Shown here piece after piece: positions 1 to 9,417 of a stretch of 24,182 nt of DNA. Under the pieces are notes generated by a model. That model saw nothing but the letters and a program-made list of their open reading frames with translations. It made no database searches and was not told where the DNA came from. The DNA comes from Fragilaria crotonensis (taxonomy: Eukaryota > Bacillariophyta > Fragilariophyceae > Fragilariales > Fragilariaceae), in the NCBI GenBank assembly GCA_022925895.1, contig JAKSYS010000803.1, forward strand, positions 1-24,182. The letters are read 5' to 3'. Position numbers and translations under genes: made by a program. Position 1 is the first letter of the stretch. Each line of letters opens with the position of its first letter.

Positions 1-48
1 CTGCAATGCACAACTCTGTCGGATTGTTCTCATGTCTCCTTTGGCTAG

Positions 49-300
49 AGTCCATTTATTCCTCCCCAATTCTGGACCATCACTGGTGGATATGCAAAGT
101 TTTGCTTCTTCATGTGGCAGTTTGGACGAAACACTTCGAAGGAAATCAAATCAATTGACAGCCCTGAAAGTGAGCAAGAGAAGGCGCCAGACACCACATC
201 CTCATCAATTATGTCCTTTGCAAGGTACATGGCCAAAGGCGGGAAGAAGCAAATTGTCGGTGTACTGCGTTCAGTAGACTCGTTGATGGATGATGAATGA
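49..300 (+). CDS. possible C-terminal fragment of an unidentified protein
   Basis: An open frame runs from 49 to a TGA at 298-300. Its last 60 or so residues look protein-like: aromatic residues around GGYAKFCFFMWQFG, then a charged Ser/Glu stretch, then SFARYMAKGGKKQ and a terminal DDE. A pyrimidine-rich stretch ending TTTGGCTAG lies just before 49 and could be a 3' splice site, making this a terminal exon of a gene that starts left of the window. I do not recognise the family. The minus-strand frame over the same bases (548-45) looks like a mirror frame with no domain signal. Confidence is low because only length, composition and the possible acceptor support it. Confidence 0.25.
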   Translation, partial: SPFIPPQFWTITGGYAKFCFFMWQFGRNTSKEIKSIDSPESEQEKAPDTTSSSIMSFARYMAKGGKKQIVGVLRSVDSLMDDE

Positions 301-876
301 TGACTCTCTTTTGAATCCGCGAGATCCTTTTCCACTATGTAGGGAAGAACGCCAATCCATTGCCTTGATGCAAGCCTTTTGTCCACAACAGTCCACTCCG
401 GACTCGCAAGTAGGCACGGCCTTGGCGCAAGGTTTTCTGGATACCTTCCGCACCCGAAGCCTCCTGTTTTGACGAGGGGAGGAGTAGCACGATGTGGTTT
501 CCTACCGAACTCGGGTATGGAGACATTTGTACCGCAATCGCATGTCATTCGTATGGTTGTCTATCAAAATGCACAAGAGTAATCGGTGAAACTCAACAAG
601 AGGCACGATACATTTACACACTTCGGGACCAAGTCTTGCACGACCACCAAGAGGATTATGTTCTTATCTTAAGGAGTTCATCAAGACAAGCACTCATGCA
701 CACCTCAAGAACTATATCTCCAACTAGAGACAACCCATACGGTCCAGCATTCAGTTCCACCCCTTAAAATGTTATTCATATTACATGTATAAACTAGACG
801 ATAATCCAACCAAGGGCAGATGTAGCGTATTTCAAAGTGTTCTTTGGGATACACTGGCGGCATCTCGATATGTAGT
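301..876. other. intergenic stretch between converging genes, nothing recognised
   Basis: This stretch lies between the stop of the possible plus-strand fragment and the stop of the minus-strand glycosyltransferase. Open frames exist on both strands but overlap each other and show no domain motif. I see no repeat or RNA gene. Confidence 0.4.
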
Positions 877-2281
877 CTACCGCAAGCTGCTGGTGTCATT
901 TAAAGTTGGCATCTCGTTCAGGTTAGAGGTGCTCAACCGACAATCCCGCATCGCCTCAAGATATTCATAACCGTATATGTCGCTTGGCTCCAATGCCGCC
1001 TGCTCACTCCACTCATTCCAGGCAAAAAACAGAACCGCTTTTTCTGACTTGGTCTGATTGTACCAGGCACGAACACGGGAAATGCAGCGCTCTCGGAACT
1101 CCTTCGGCGTTGGTTGATGGGCTGGTAACGTCCGGTTTTTGGTCAATGCTTGTGGCAACCCTTCAGGGTCGCCCTTCGACACGCGTGGCGTGTTGTCAAA
1201 GTTCAAGCTCATACCAAGCTGATAGTCATCTACGTGATCCCACTTATGGTAGCCGTAAAAATCCCCATTGTGAGTATTGGGCGGGAATTCTGCATATGCA
1301 TCCGCAAACTCAATCTTCGAGACCTGGTTACGCCAGAGCTGGATGGAAGCAATAATATAAAGCTTTGGCGCACCCTTTTCAATGAGCGTGTCTTGAAGCG
1401 TGGATGTACTCCGTGGGTACATCCGTCGCAACGTAGACGTAAAGGATCGGGCGACCATTGATTGTGATGTACCGTGGATGTGACAAATGGCAGCAACACA
1501 TTTGCAAGCAATTCCGCTTCATCGTAAACGCTTTCTTGCCAGCGAACTCTTCATTCACCCAATAAAGGGCGAAGTCCGTGTCGGGTTCCCCATCCAAAAG
1601 CATTTGCTTATTGACATCCGAGAGAAACCACTCATTTTCGGGGAAGTAAAAGTAATAAATGAAACCATCCAACAAGTATTTCTTGGCCAGGGCAGCCTGG
1701 GTGCGGCGCTGCTCTAGGCATCGTGGATCATAGTAGATGTTATTGAGTGGTCGGGACATGAAAACCGAATTCCGATTCATAGTGAAATTGGGGTTTTGAA
1801 AGTACCTCCAGTCATCCAAGTTGTCGTTCACAGGGGATGGGTACCACTGCGGAAAATATAAAGCCAGAAACTTGACGTCGACTTTGTCCAGTACCGGGTT
1901 GGGTGGCGGATCGGGATGGTCGATGTACCAGGGCCAAGTTTTATTCTGTGGAGGGTTCGTGCCATTCAAGCAGATGTCCCTGTGCGTGCCAAGGTCCATC
2001 TCAAACATGTTCAATGTCCAGGTGACATTGCTCTCATCTCGCAGACGAGAGAGTTGCCATTTTTCTACATCCGTCACTAGCTTTTGATGGTCAATAGAGA
2101 AAGAGACAAAGTTGAAGAGAACCACAGCTATGGCAAACATGAACACCCCCCCACAGCGAGGAATGGCACCGCCGTTCCGCTCAACATAGGAAAGAAGGGC
2201 TTCGAACGGTGTCCCAAACAACCAAAAGCAGACCACCGATACAGCCAACAAACATACGAATTCCAAGATGTGCAGCACCAT
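877..2281 (-). CDS. WbsX-type glycosyltransferase with membrane anchor, one frame break
   Basis: Reading from the ATG at 2281, the first ~295 codons show two hydrophobic segments (about residues 5-23 and 46-63). A conserved core follows: LALYFPQWYPSPVNDN near residue 139, a YYFYFPENEWFL stretch near 209, and PRYITINGRPILYVY near 269. The frame breaks around 1385-1400. The adjacent frame continues with GAPKLY, GDFYGYHKWDHVDDY and AWNEWSEQAALEP, ending at 877. These motifs match the WbsX family of polysaccharide or O-antigen glycosyltransferases (known from the family), here about 465 residues. The N-terminal anchor and several N-x-S/T sites suggest a Golgi or secretory-membrane enzyme making glycans; that is inference. 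The break is repaired by removing one base near GCTTCAAG, so it is either a real frameshift or a sequencing error. Its start faces a long spacer; donor and acceptor sugars are unknown. Confidence 0.85.
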
Positions 2282-2930
2282 TTGTAACTTTTACCATTAG
2301 CCGAGAGTATGTCCGGATTGAGGTATAAAAAAAATGTATGGCTGGATTCATGACGAAGATTCGCGAGGTATGTACAGCTCTACTCATCTGTTCCAAAATT
2401 TATGCACGGACAAAACAATTCACGCCGTAGGATAAAAGTGTGCAGCTGTAACTTGTACGTGAATGGTCGTACAATTTCTACGAAATGTTGGGCTTGCGAC
2501 CGATATTTAGACAATAAGGCGCAAAACATTTCATATACTATGGGTGTGCATATGATCATGAATGAGATTACGTTTCTGTTGAGAAATATATAGAGCATCG
2601 CTCTCTGTGGGGTGCATTCCGGCTTTTTGGTATCTTCATCAATATTTACTCATATATTCAAATATTTTAAATGCCGAATGATTTCATGAATATACGCTTA
2701 TATACGATGTATCCTTGCACAAGTTGTTCTGAACGAAGAATAGATGCATACCGTTCGTAAGGGTGCATTGGACTTCATTTTTATATTCATGTTTGTATGT
2801 GAAACTGTATTAACATAGAAGTTCTTATTTTGCTTTTGGCAGTTTGTGCATTCACACATGAAACGTGTTTGCAGAAGCTGACACGACCTCGAGCAACGCT
2901 TCCCGAAACATTAACCCTTCGCGTACCTAC

Positions 2931-2956
2931 AGGCGGGATTCGTGGCTCTCCCGCCT
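2931..2956. repeat. short GC-rich inverted repeat
   Basis: AGGCGGGA at 2931-2938 pairs with TCCCGCCT at 2949-2956 across a 10-base loop. It stands out in an AT-rich spacer. I see no tRNA cloverleaf around it. Confidence 0.5.
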
Positions 2957-3062
2957 CAGCGGCTGCTTGACTCTACAGTCCTCAGGAATCTAGCTAAGTG
3001 GCTAGTAGTAGTAGGTAGATTTTGATGGGGGTTGTGACTATGGAATTGTATGTTTGAAACTG

Positions 3063-3085
3063 GTATTATACCAGTGGTATAATAC
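3063..3085. repeat. near-perfect palindrome, 10-bp arms
   Basis: GTATTATACC (3063-3072) and GGTATAATAC (3076-3085) are exact inverted copies with only AGT between them. A third related arm, GTATTGTACCA, follows about 5 bases later, so alternative pairings are possible. The surrounding GGAATTGTAT is present on both sides. This could be the end of a small foldback element. Confidence 0.6.
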
Positions 3086-3344
3086 AGCTGTATTGTACCA
3101 CCCAGTTTTGGAATTGTATTTTAAAATGTATTTTATAATAATTGTTAGGGTTAAGGTTTTACAATGGTATGGTGTTTTCTGAGCTTCAAACAGCAAACAC
3201 TTTCGACACAACATATAAAAGACCTACTTTTCCGTGTGCAATTGCACTATGGTCTTGCATAGATTTCTTGTTTCCCGGCATAATTGATCAAACCATGCAA
3301 ACCTGGCAAAATGCGAGCACGTTGGATTTGCTGCCTGTTTGTGT

Positions 3345-4067
3345 GCTCTGATCAAAGACACTGCATACCAAGCAGAGTCTGCGGTCAGACTTGGAGATGC
3401 AGAAGATGATCCTATAAATATTTCTTTCAGTTGCATTGGTGTTGTTCGTGATGCCCTAGGATTTTTTAGTGAGCTTACTCATTGGTTGAAACACAAGTCA
3501 ATGCACAAGCCCAAAATATACAGGGTGCGGGGTCCCCTTTGTAATGCAAAATCTGAGGGCTGCATTGGAGATGCAGAACAGATCTTCTGTCAAGGATTGT
3601 AAAGGGTGTATCAGAAATGTTTTAGACAACCTAGGATTGTTTGTAGTGAGCTTACTCATTGGTTGAAACACAAGTCAATGCATAAGCCCCTAATATAGTA
3701 CAGGGTGTGGGGTCCCCTTTGTAATGCAAAATCTGAGGGCTGCATTAGAGATGCAGAACAGATCTCCTGTCAAGGATTGTAAAGGGTGTATCAGAAATGT
3801 TGTAGACACCCTAGGATTGTTTGTAGTGAGCTTACTCATTGGTTGAAAGACAAGTCAATGCACAAGCCTCAAATGTACAGGGTGCAGGGTCCCCATTGTA
3901 ATGCAAAATCTGAGGGCTGTATTGGAGTTGCAGAACAAATCTTCTGTCAATGATTGTTAACGGTGTATCAGAAATGTTTTTGACACCCTAGGATTGTTTG
4001 TAGTGAGCTTACTCATTGGTTGAAAGAAAAGTCAACGCACAAGTCCCAGATATACAGGGTGCGGGGA
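3345..4067 (+). repeat. tandem repeat, period 177-180 bp, about four units
   Basis: The anchor AGTGAGCTTACTCATTGG starts at 3468, 3645, 3825 and 4002, giving periods of 177, 180 and 177 bp. Each full unit also carries GGGTGCGGGGTCCCCTTTG and AATGCAAAATCTGAGGGCTG. A diverged partial unit lies at about 3345-3467. All periods are multiples of three and one frame reads similarly in each unit (SELTHWLKHKS, then CNAKSEGC), but stops recur inside units, so I treat it as a satellite, possibly from degenerate coding sequence. The last unit is cut at GCGGGGACC by the element terminus at 4068. Confidence 0.85.
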
Positions 4068-4468
4068 CCCCTAAGGAAAAGGGGCTCTAAGTAGATAAAA
4101 TATCATCAAGTATTTATATTTTTATTTGATACGGTGGGTGGATTTTTACTTAAGGATTTTACGGTTGGTGTGGATTTTGGAGGTCCGGTGGTACCTTATT
4201 ATTTAACAACTTTAACACTTGGTGTTACCGAGCTTTCTACGACTTCCTTGGTATGTTAACATAGGAGGTACACAGCATGCATACAAGTATCATCGTGTGT
4301 TATTTTCTGGTAATAACTTCTTGCGTAGCCACTTTTCCACCAAAAAAGTGGAGTATGACATCCAGTAAATCTAACTACGTACAGTGACATACTTCCGTAA
4401 CGTAGTTTACTGTAGTTTTTAAACGAAATACAGTTAATTCATCATACTGTTGTCTGCATTTGTCACAT
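4068..4468 (+). mobile_element. CCTAAGG-family element, copy 1 (5' end, truncated)
   Basis: The copy begins with CCCTAAGG at 4069-4076 inside the last unit of the 177-180 bp repeat. TAGATAAAAT follows, then a degenerate hairpin (TCAAGTA at 4106, TATTTGA at 4123). Four iteron-like words start at 4131, 4161, 4181 and 4215, based on ACGGTGGGTG. TTTACTTAAGG lies between iterons 1 and 2. No gene follows and the rest runs into a minisatellite. The right boundary is not visible, so 4468 is only where the next repeat starts. Confidence 0.75.
4131..4227 (+). promoter_or_regulatory. iteron set of copy 1
   Basis: The words begin ACGGTGGGTGGA (4131), ACGGTTGGTGTG (4161), AGGTCCGGTGGTA (4181) and ACACTTGGTGTTA (4215). 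Start-to-start distances are 30, 20 and 34 bp. The last two words are weak matches and are accepted mainly because the spacing agrees with the other copies. Confidence 0.5.
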
Positions 4469-4894
4469 ACAAGTACCTACTAGTACAAGTACCTACTAGT
4501 ACAAGTACCTACTAGTACAAGTACCTACTAGTACAAGTACCTACTAGTACAAGTACCTACTAGTACAAGTACCTACTAGTACAAGTACCTACTAGTACAA
4601 GTACCTACTAGTACAAGTACCTACTAGTACAAGTACCTACTAGTACAAGTACCTACTAGTACAAGTACCTACTAGTACAAGTACCTACTAGTACAAGTAC
4701 CTACTAGTACAAGTACCTACTAGTACAAGTACCTACTAGTACAAGTACCTACTAGTACAAGTACCTACTAGTACAAGTACCTACTAGTACAAGTACCTAC
4801 TAGTACAAGTACCTACTAGTACAAGTACCTACTAGTACAAGTACCTACTAGTACAAGTACCTACTAGTACAAGTACCTACTAGTACAAGTACCT
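4469..4894. repeat. perfect 16-bp minisatellite, about 26.6 copies
   Basis: The unit ACAAGTACCTACTAGT repeats without any change that I can see from 4469 to 4884 (26 full units), with a partial unit to 4894. The unit contains the palindromes GTAC and TACTAGTA. The array ends where GTACCTAC becomes GTACCTAAGG, the terminus of the next element copy, so CCTA is shared by array and element. Perfect identity implies recent expansion or an assembler-collapsed array of uncertain length. Confidence 0.95.
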
Positions 4895-6208
4895 AAGGGG
4901 GCGGGGTTCAAATTAGATAAAATGTCCTCAAGTATAGATGCTTTTACTTGATACGGCCGGAGGGGAAATTTGTACGTCCGGAGGGGAATTTTATACGTCC
5001 GGAGGGTTTTTACTTAGGAACGACTACGTCCGGAGGAAAACGCTATCCGTACAATTTGCTCGTACAAAAATATGGCGCAATTTAGGTGCATCAACTCATC
5101 GAATGATAGTCTTTACGTATGTTAAACCAGGTATGGTCAAAATGTTTTTGCCGCCCAATTTTTGAACTATGCACTCGGCACTCCTGGTACAAGCGCCATT
5201 ATCACATCATGATGACCACCCTTGAGATACAAGAGGTGACTACCAACAACATGTCTCCTTTGCAAGCATCTGATCAACTTGATCACCCCTGCATCACTTC
5301 AAGGTATATTTTCCATTTCTCCCTTGGACTTGGGTGTCGACTCTGCCCAAAAAGTGTCTATCAGATCAATGAGAGATGCATCCGTGAGCATGTCAAAAAA
5401 CATGGTTTTGACAGCAGGGCCGCGTCTATCCGTTCCCTTTTTGATACTTTTGTAACAAAACTGGAAGTCATAAAGGCTGCTGGAACAATTGAGCCGTTCG
5501 AATTGACAACAGTACTTATAAGGGATTTTCATGCATCTGCGGTGAAGTTTTTCCAAGAAAGGACAACGCACGCCGTCACTGCACAAGGTTGGGTTGTGAT
5601 CCGTCTTGTCTCCAGAAGGTTGAGCTCATCAAATTGTGTTGTGGTCAATTTGTTTCAGAGGTGCAAATTGACAAGTTCTTCAACACTGTACCTCGAATCA
5701 CGCAGCAATTTGATTACTGCAAGGCAAGAGCGGCTTTGCTTCCTTTCCTTCCACCCAGGAAAAGCACGACCATACGTACACACATGTACACCCCATCATT
5801 GATGGTTGTGTTTGTCCACAAGACTTTGTAAGAAGGATAAAAAATGACTTCATTTCTATCCATTCTCCACCGAGCCAAATGCATGAGACAGTTCTGATCA
5901 AAATTCATAACCAAGCTGAAAATTGGCTTTTGAATTTTGCGCAGAAGAATATTTTGATGGTGCCAGGGAATCTCCGCGCTGGACTACAAAATTTTGATGC
6001 TGGTGAAGTCAATGGTATGTCACAAGGGAAGACTTATACGATGCAGCATGATCCATCCAGCTTACTACCTGAATTGAAGAAGCTTTTATCCTATTCCTAT
6101 CGCAAGGGCCTTTTTGCATCAAGGGGTTTTGATGAAAGCGATGAATTTGCAGTCGCATATTTTTTGAAAGATTTTTTGCTTGAAGTTCCACCATCAGTTG
6201 CCACGCAT
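4892..6208 (+). mobile_element. CCTAAGG-family element, copy 2, carrying a helicase-gene relic
   Basis: The terminus CCTAAGGGGGCGGGG starts at 4892 within the minisatellite. A hairpin (TCAAGTA 4928-4934, TACTTGA 4945-4951) and four ACGTCCGGAGG iterons follow. A leader near 5112 (ACGTATGTTAAACC) is shared with copies 3, 6 and 7. The N-terminal part of a helicase gene starts at 5209. The copy is cut at 6209 by copy 3. It links the terminus to the helicase gene independently of copy 8. Confidence 0.8.
4953..5036 (+). promoter_or_regulatory. iteron set of copy 2 (ACGTCCGGAGG x4)
   Basis: ACGGCCGGAGG starts at 4953, and ACGTCCGGAGG starts at 4974, 4995 and 5026. Distances are 21, 21 and 31 bp, close to 2, 2 and 3 turns of B-DNA. 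TTACTTAGG lies in the longer spacer. The set lies ~170 bp upstream of the helicase relic start, so it could be an operator, an origin-like site or a recombinase site. Confidence 0.8.
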
Positions 6209-6214
6209 CCCTAA
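5209..6214 (+). pseudogene. truncated OrsD/telomere-linked-helicase-like gene, N-terminal part only
   Basis: This is a diverged relative of the gene at 13722-17799, alignable by eye across three frames (breaks near 5510 and 5785). It shows a C2H2-type finger (GCRLCPKS...REHVKKH), a second CxC...HC finger (FSCICGE...RRHC), LIKLCCGQFV, and the block LMVPGNLRAGLQ...YTMQHDP...LLPELKKLLSYSYRKGLFASRGF. It ends at PPSVATHP, then a TAA contributed by the inserted CCCTAAGG of copy 3. In the intact relative the matching protein continues into the helicase motor, so about three quarters of the gene is missing. The start at 5209 (ATGATG) is chosen because homology begins shortly after. It cannot encode a helicase. 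Confidence 0.85.
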
Positions 6215-6270
6215 GGAAAAGGGGTTCGAACTGGATAAAAAATCCTCAAGTATAGATGCTTTTACTTGAT

Positions 6271-6355
6271 ACGTCCGGAGTGGTGAATTTACGTCCGGAG
6301 GGGGATTTTTGACGTCCGGAGGGATTTTTTACTTAGGAATTATCACGTCCGGAGG
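6271..6355 (+). promoter_or_regulatory. iteron set of copy 3 (ACGTCCGGAG x4)
   Basis: ACGTCCGGAG starts at 6271, 6291, 6312 and 6345 (spacing 20, 21 and 33 bp). The layout and sequence match copy 2, including TTACTTAGG before the last iteron, so copies 2 and 3 belong to the same subfamily. Confidence 0.8.
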
Positions 6356-6479
6356 AGAATCACTCCCCATGCGGAGACAACATCACGTATGTAAAACATG
6401 GTATTGTTAGAATGTTTTCGTAGACCAAATTTGGAGCTGTGCACTCCAAACTCCCGATGTCAGTGCTGCTTTCATGTCC

Positions 6480-7480
6480 ACTGTTTGCCTCATTTTGTTT
6501 GAAGATCTGTTGTGCAAGTGCCTACCACTGTTCTCAACATCCATGGTTTCAGATATTCGAATGCAGTGGTGGTGCACATGCCAATCACGATAAAAAATCA
6601 ATTGTCGATTGATGATCTGTAAATTGTTGTTTGGATCCTCAAGAGGTACATTTTGTTCAAAGATCTGTCGTGTAAGTTTCATCTCCACTGTTCTCATCGT
6701 GCATCCTTTCAGATACTACCTTGGACAATTATTCGTTAAGATGGAGTATGAACCACACATGTGGTGTACATGCCGAACACGTTTAAAAAATGAATGTCAT
6801 TGTGCGAATTGTTGTTCCAAAACTCAAGAGGTACCATTCGTATTGTTGTTTCAAAACTCAAGAGGTACCTTATGCTTGAAGATCTGTTGAGCAGCTTTGT
6901 AAGTGAAGATGAAGTAATGTTTTGCGGAGTTGGATCATTTGTGAATCACGATTGGACACTCAAATTTCATTCTCTATTTCATTGTTTGCATTCGTAACAG
7001 GTGCGGTTGTTTGGAGGTCCAACATTATTCGAGGTAAACCAATCTCAAAGTCTGTCCTTTCAGATTGAAAATTGGACTCTTATTCGTGACGAAACAGTAT
7101 GAAACGAGGACTGAGTTCATGTGTGATTCACGATTGAACACCAAAACTTAATTCTCTATCTTATTGTTTGCATTCTAAAGAGGTTTGTTTCCGTCAGAGG
7201 TCTTGTGTCCAACATTCTTCAATGTCTACTCTTCTCAAGGTCTGTTGTTTCAGATTTAAAATCAGGCTCTAATTCGTCAAGATACAGTATGCAACAAGGA
7301 GTTGGTACATGTGCGAATCACCATTAATGACTTGGTATTCATTCTCAATTCAGTTGTTTGCATCCTCAACAGGTTTGTTTCCGTCGGAGATCTTTTCCTG
7401 AACATTCATCGAGGTCAATTCTTCTCAAAGTGTGTTGTGACAGATTTCAAATTGGACAATTACAAGGCAAGATACGGTAT
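6480..7480 (+). repeat. diverged ~180-190 bp tandem units inside copy 3
   Basis: TTGTTTGCAT/TTGTTTGCATT recurs at 6982, 7164 and 7354 (periods 182 and 190). Each is followed by an AGGT word and, about 70-90 bases later, a CTTTCAG or GTTTCAG word, then text like ATTGGACTCTTATTCGTGA. More diverged units precede at about 6480-6900. They are related to the regular array at 10750-11640. No reading frame is conserved between units. Confidence 0.65.
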
Positions 7481-7922
7481 GAAATGCATATTTGGTTCTT
7501 CTGCAAATCGAAAACTTGTAATTCCTTCTTCAAAATGTTACAATAGTTTGCTCATCATCATTGTTGGTTGCTTATCGTTGTTGTTGTCACATCAGGAGTG
7601 TTTGTTACTTTGATGGTTTCGTCTCGTCATTGCTTACTTTGCTCACAAAGCATCATTGTCGATGATTTGTTCAAAAATCCATTACAAGTCATACTTGGTC
7701 ATTCAGTCATATTCAAGTATTCAAAAATAGTTTCCTTCGCTCCCATGCAAACCATTGTTTGCTATATAATTCTTACTTAGAAATATTTGCTAAAAGAATA
7801 AAATACTTAGAAAAATCAAGGCTAACTGAAATAGTTTCCTTTGCTTCCATTGAAACCATTTCACGTAAAGTATGAAATGTGATTGGGGTTACTTAGGTGA
7901 AAATTGCACAATTAAATAGTTT

Positions 7923-8090
7923 CCTAAGGGGGCGGGCCTAAAAATAGATAAAATATCCACAGATATAGATACTTTTACTTGATACGACGGGTGTCATTTT
8001 TAACTTAGGATTTGTACGGTGGATGTCACTTTTTGTACGTCGTGTGTCACTTTTATTTAGAGACGTGTACGTCGGGTGCTACGCCGCGTT
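7923..8090 (+). mobile_element. CCTAAGG-family element, copy 4 (168-bp terminus only)
   Basis: CCTAAGGGGGCGGGCC starts at 7923. TAGATAAAAT, a weaker hairpin (ATATAGATACTTTTACTTGAT region) and four iterons follow. The copy is cut after GTCGGGTGCTACGCCGCGTT by copy 5. It is nearly the same as the first 170 bp of copy 7, so these two form one subfamily. Confidence 0.75.
7984..8081 (+). promoter_or_regulatory. iteron set of copy 4 (ACGNNGGGTGTCA x4)
   Basis: ACGACGGGTGTCA (7984), ACGGTGGATGTCA (8016), ACGTCGTGTGTCA (8037) and ACGTCGGGTGCTA (8069) are spaced 32, 21 and 32 bp apart. TAACTTAGG lies in the first long spacer and TTATTTAGAG in the second. Confidence 0.75.
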
Positions 8091-8333
8091 CCCTAAGGAG
8101 AAGGGGCTGTTTCTAGATAAAAAGTCTTCAAGTATGAATGCTTTTACTTGATACCACTGGTGGTGTTTTTAAAACAAAACGAAACCTAATTATCGGGTTG
8201 TCACCGTCCTGAGACCGTACGGACTCAAGTGTGTACCCCATCCCGGCGAACCCGGAGATCCGCGAGGAATTTACTTGCTAGCTATGAAAGTGACCGTTGA
8301 CCGAAATATGACGTTATCAGCGTTTGACGTTCG
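8091..8333 (+). mobile_element. CCTAAGG-family element, copy 5 (short, truncated)
   Basis: CCCTAAGGAGAAGGGG starts at 8091. A good hairpin follows (TCAAGTA near 8128, TACTTGA near 8145). Only one iteron-like word, ACCACTGGTGGTG at 8153, is clear. The remainder to 8333 shows no gene or repeat that I recognise. It is cut by copy 6. Confidence 0.65.
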
Positions 8334-8985
8334 CCCTAAGGGGGCGGCCGAAAATATAGATAAAAAGCTTCAGGTATGCATGTTTTTACTTGATACGTTG
8401 CGAGGGCGTCGTTGTACGTTCGAGGTACGTCCGGAGAGATTTCTTTGTACTGAACATCCCCGTAGATTTATGTACCATGTTGAGGATTGTCAAAGTGCTT
8501 TGAAGTATGTACAACCTGGTATGCTCACTTATACTTTGCTGCCCATTTTTCTTCTTGTGCACTCGTCGGCACTACTCTAACTACCATGAAGACCACTTGA
8601 TGATTGAGTTTTCATCCTCATCAGGTTTATTTCGTTCAAAGACCTCTTATACAACTTTCGCTTTGAAGTCGCAACGACTATTACTTCAGATTCAAAATTG
8701 GTCTATTTTTTAGCAAGATAGTATGAAATGTGAAGCTGGAGGAATACCAGTCACAACTGAAAACTCGAATTTCGTCGTTCTTATGGCTGTGTTCAGCCTC
8801 AGTGGGTACGTTTCGTTCGAAGACCCGATGTACAACTTTCTTCGCCTTGTCCCATTCTCAACGTTCGTCGTTTCAGATTAAGAATTGGTCTATTTTTAGT
8901 GAAGTTACGGTGTGAAATGCGAAGTTGGTGGCCATGCCATTCGTGATTGAAAACTCAAATTCGTGGTCCATGCACGGAACTTTTG
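8334..8985 (+). mobile_element. CCTAAGG-family element, copy 6
   Basis: CCCTAAGGGGGCGGCC starts at 8334. The hairpin is TCAGGTA (8370-8376) with TACTTGA (8387-8393). Iteron-like words ACGTTGCGAGG (8395), ACGTTCGAGG (8416) and ACGTCCGGAGA (8427) are 21 and 11 bp apart. The shared leader (AGTATGTACAACCTGGTATG) is near 8502. Two body repeat units follow (TTTCGTTC near 8628 and GTACGTTTCGTTCGAAGA near 8806, each with a downstream TTCAGATT). The right edge is uncertain and is set where the character of the sequence changes. Confidence 0.65.
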
Positions 8986-9417
8986 TCACAACGTCACCTT
9001 AACCCGTGACAAACGTGACAACCCTAGCTCCACAAGGTGACGTTCCACAATGTTACTCCGCTTATCTGTCTGTTACCCTATCACGTTTCACGACTAGATT
9101 CGCCAATTGCCTCGCTGACGCCGACTAACGCGTCATTGCGAACACCGGAGTCGCTTAACGTCCACCGCGAGTTTTAAGTATCGCTATCACGACACGTCAC
9201 AAAGACGTTATCGTTTTAAGCGATACACCCGCCTTTCCTCGCCATTGTCCGCAATCCTATTTTGCATTTTTTGTTCTGACAATCTCACAACTCAGCCTGA
9301 CGAAGCATCCAGCGAAAGTCTTAAACATAAAAGACTTGTTAGTTGTCACTTCTCTAAATATCGTTTGATCGGACACAGTGTATTTCTTCCACTTTTACCC
9401 TAACCTACATTCTCACC
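8986..9417 (+). promoter_or_regulatory. putative promoter/leader or LTR with many TGACG-type motifs
   Basis: This ~430-bp stretch upstream of the ATG at 9418 is rich in GTCAC/GTGAC and TGACG words: AACGTCACC, GGTGACGTTCC, GCTGACGCCGAC, CACGTCAC, AGACGTT, CCTGACGAAG. TGACGT is the cAMP-response-element/bZIP core, known from CO2-responsive diatom promoters. The base composition differs from copy 6 to its left. It may be the LTR or promoter of the retroelement-like gene that follows; I could not find a second LTR or a primer-binding site. Confidence 0.4.

Larger units (their letters stand above)
2282..3344. other. AT-rich non-coding spacer with short palindromes
   Basis: No convincing gene lies here. 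The short open frames (for example 2402-2593) have no recognisable motif. The stretch holds an 8-bp stem at 2931-2956, a 10-bp-arm palindrome at 3063-3085, and a short telomere-like TTAGGGTTA near 3145. The part nearest 2281 should include the promoter of the minus-strand glycosyltransferase, but no box stands out. Confidence 0.5.
6209..7922 (+). mobile_element. CCTAAGG-family element, copy 3 (non-autonomous body with repeats)
   Basis: CCCTAAGG at 6209-6216 cuts the helicase relic. A hairpin (TCAAGTA 6246-6252, TACTTGA 6263-6269), four ACGTCCGGAGG iterons and the shared leader near 6383 follow. The body contains no gene but diverged tandem units to about 7480. From 7490 to 7922 it is AT-rich with no gene recognised; short TTG-rich open frames there have no motif. 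The next terminus begins at 7923. Confidence 0.75.

Noticed and set aside
45-548. 167-codon minus-strand open frame
   Set aside because: No domain motif, and it overlaps a more protein-like plus-strand frame; treated as a mirror frame.
2402-2593. Small Cys-containing protein (63 codons)
   Set aside because: No recognisable zinc motif spacing, no homologue in the window and an overlapping minus-strand frame of similar length.
2931-2956. tRNA or other structured RNA
   Set aside because: Only one short stem is seen; no cloverleaf, anticodon arm or T-loop sequence around it.
3339-3602. 87-codon frame over the 177-180 bp repeat
   Set aside because: Although periods are multiples of three, stops recur within each unit; kept only as a note that the satellite may derive from coding sequence.
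4469-4894. CRISPR array
   Set aside because: The 16-bp units follow each other directly with no spacers, in a eukaryotic context.
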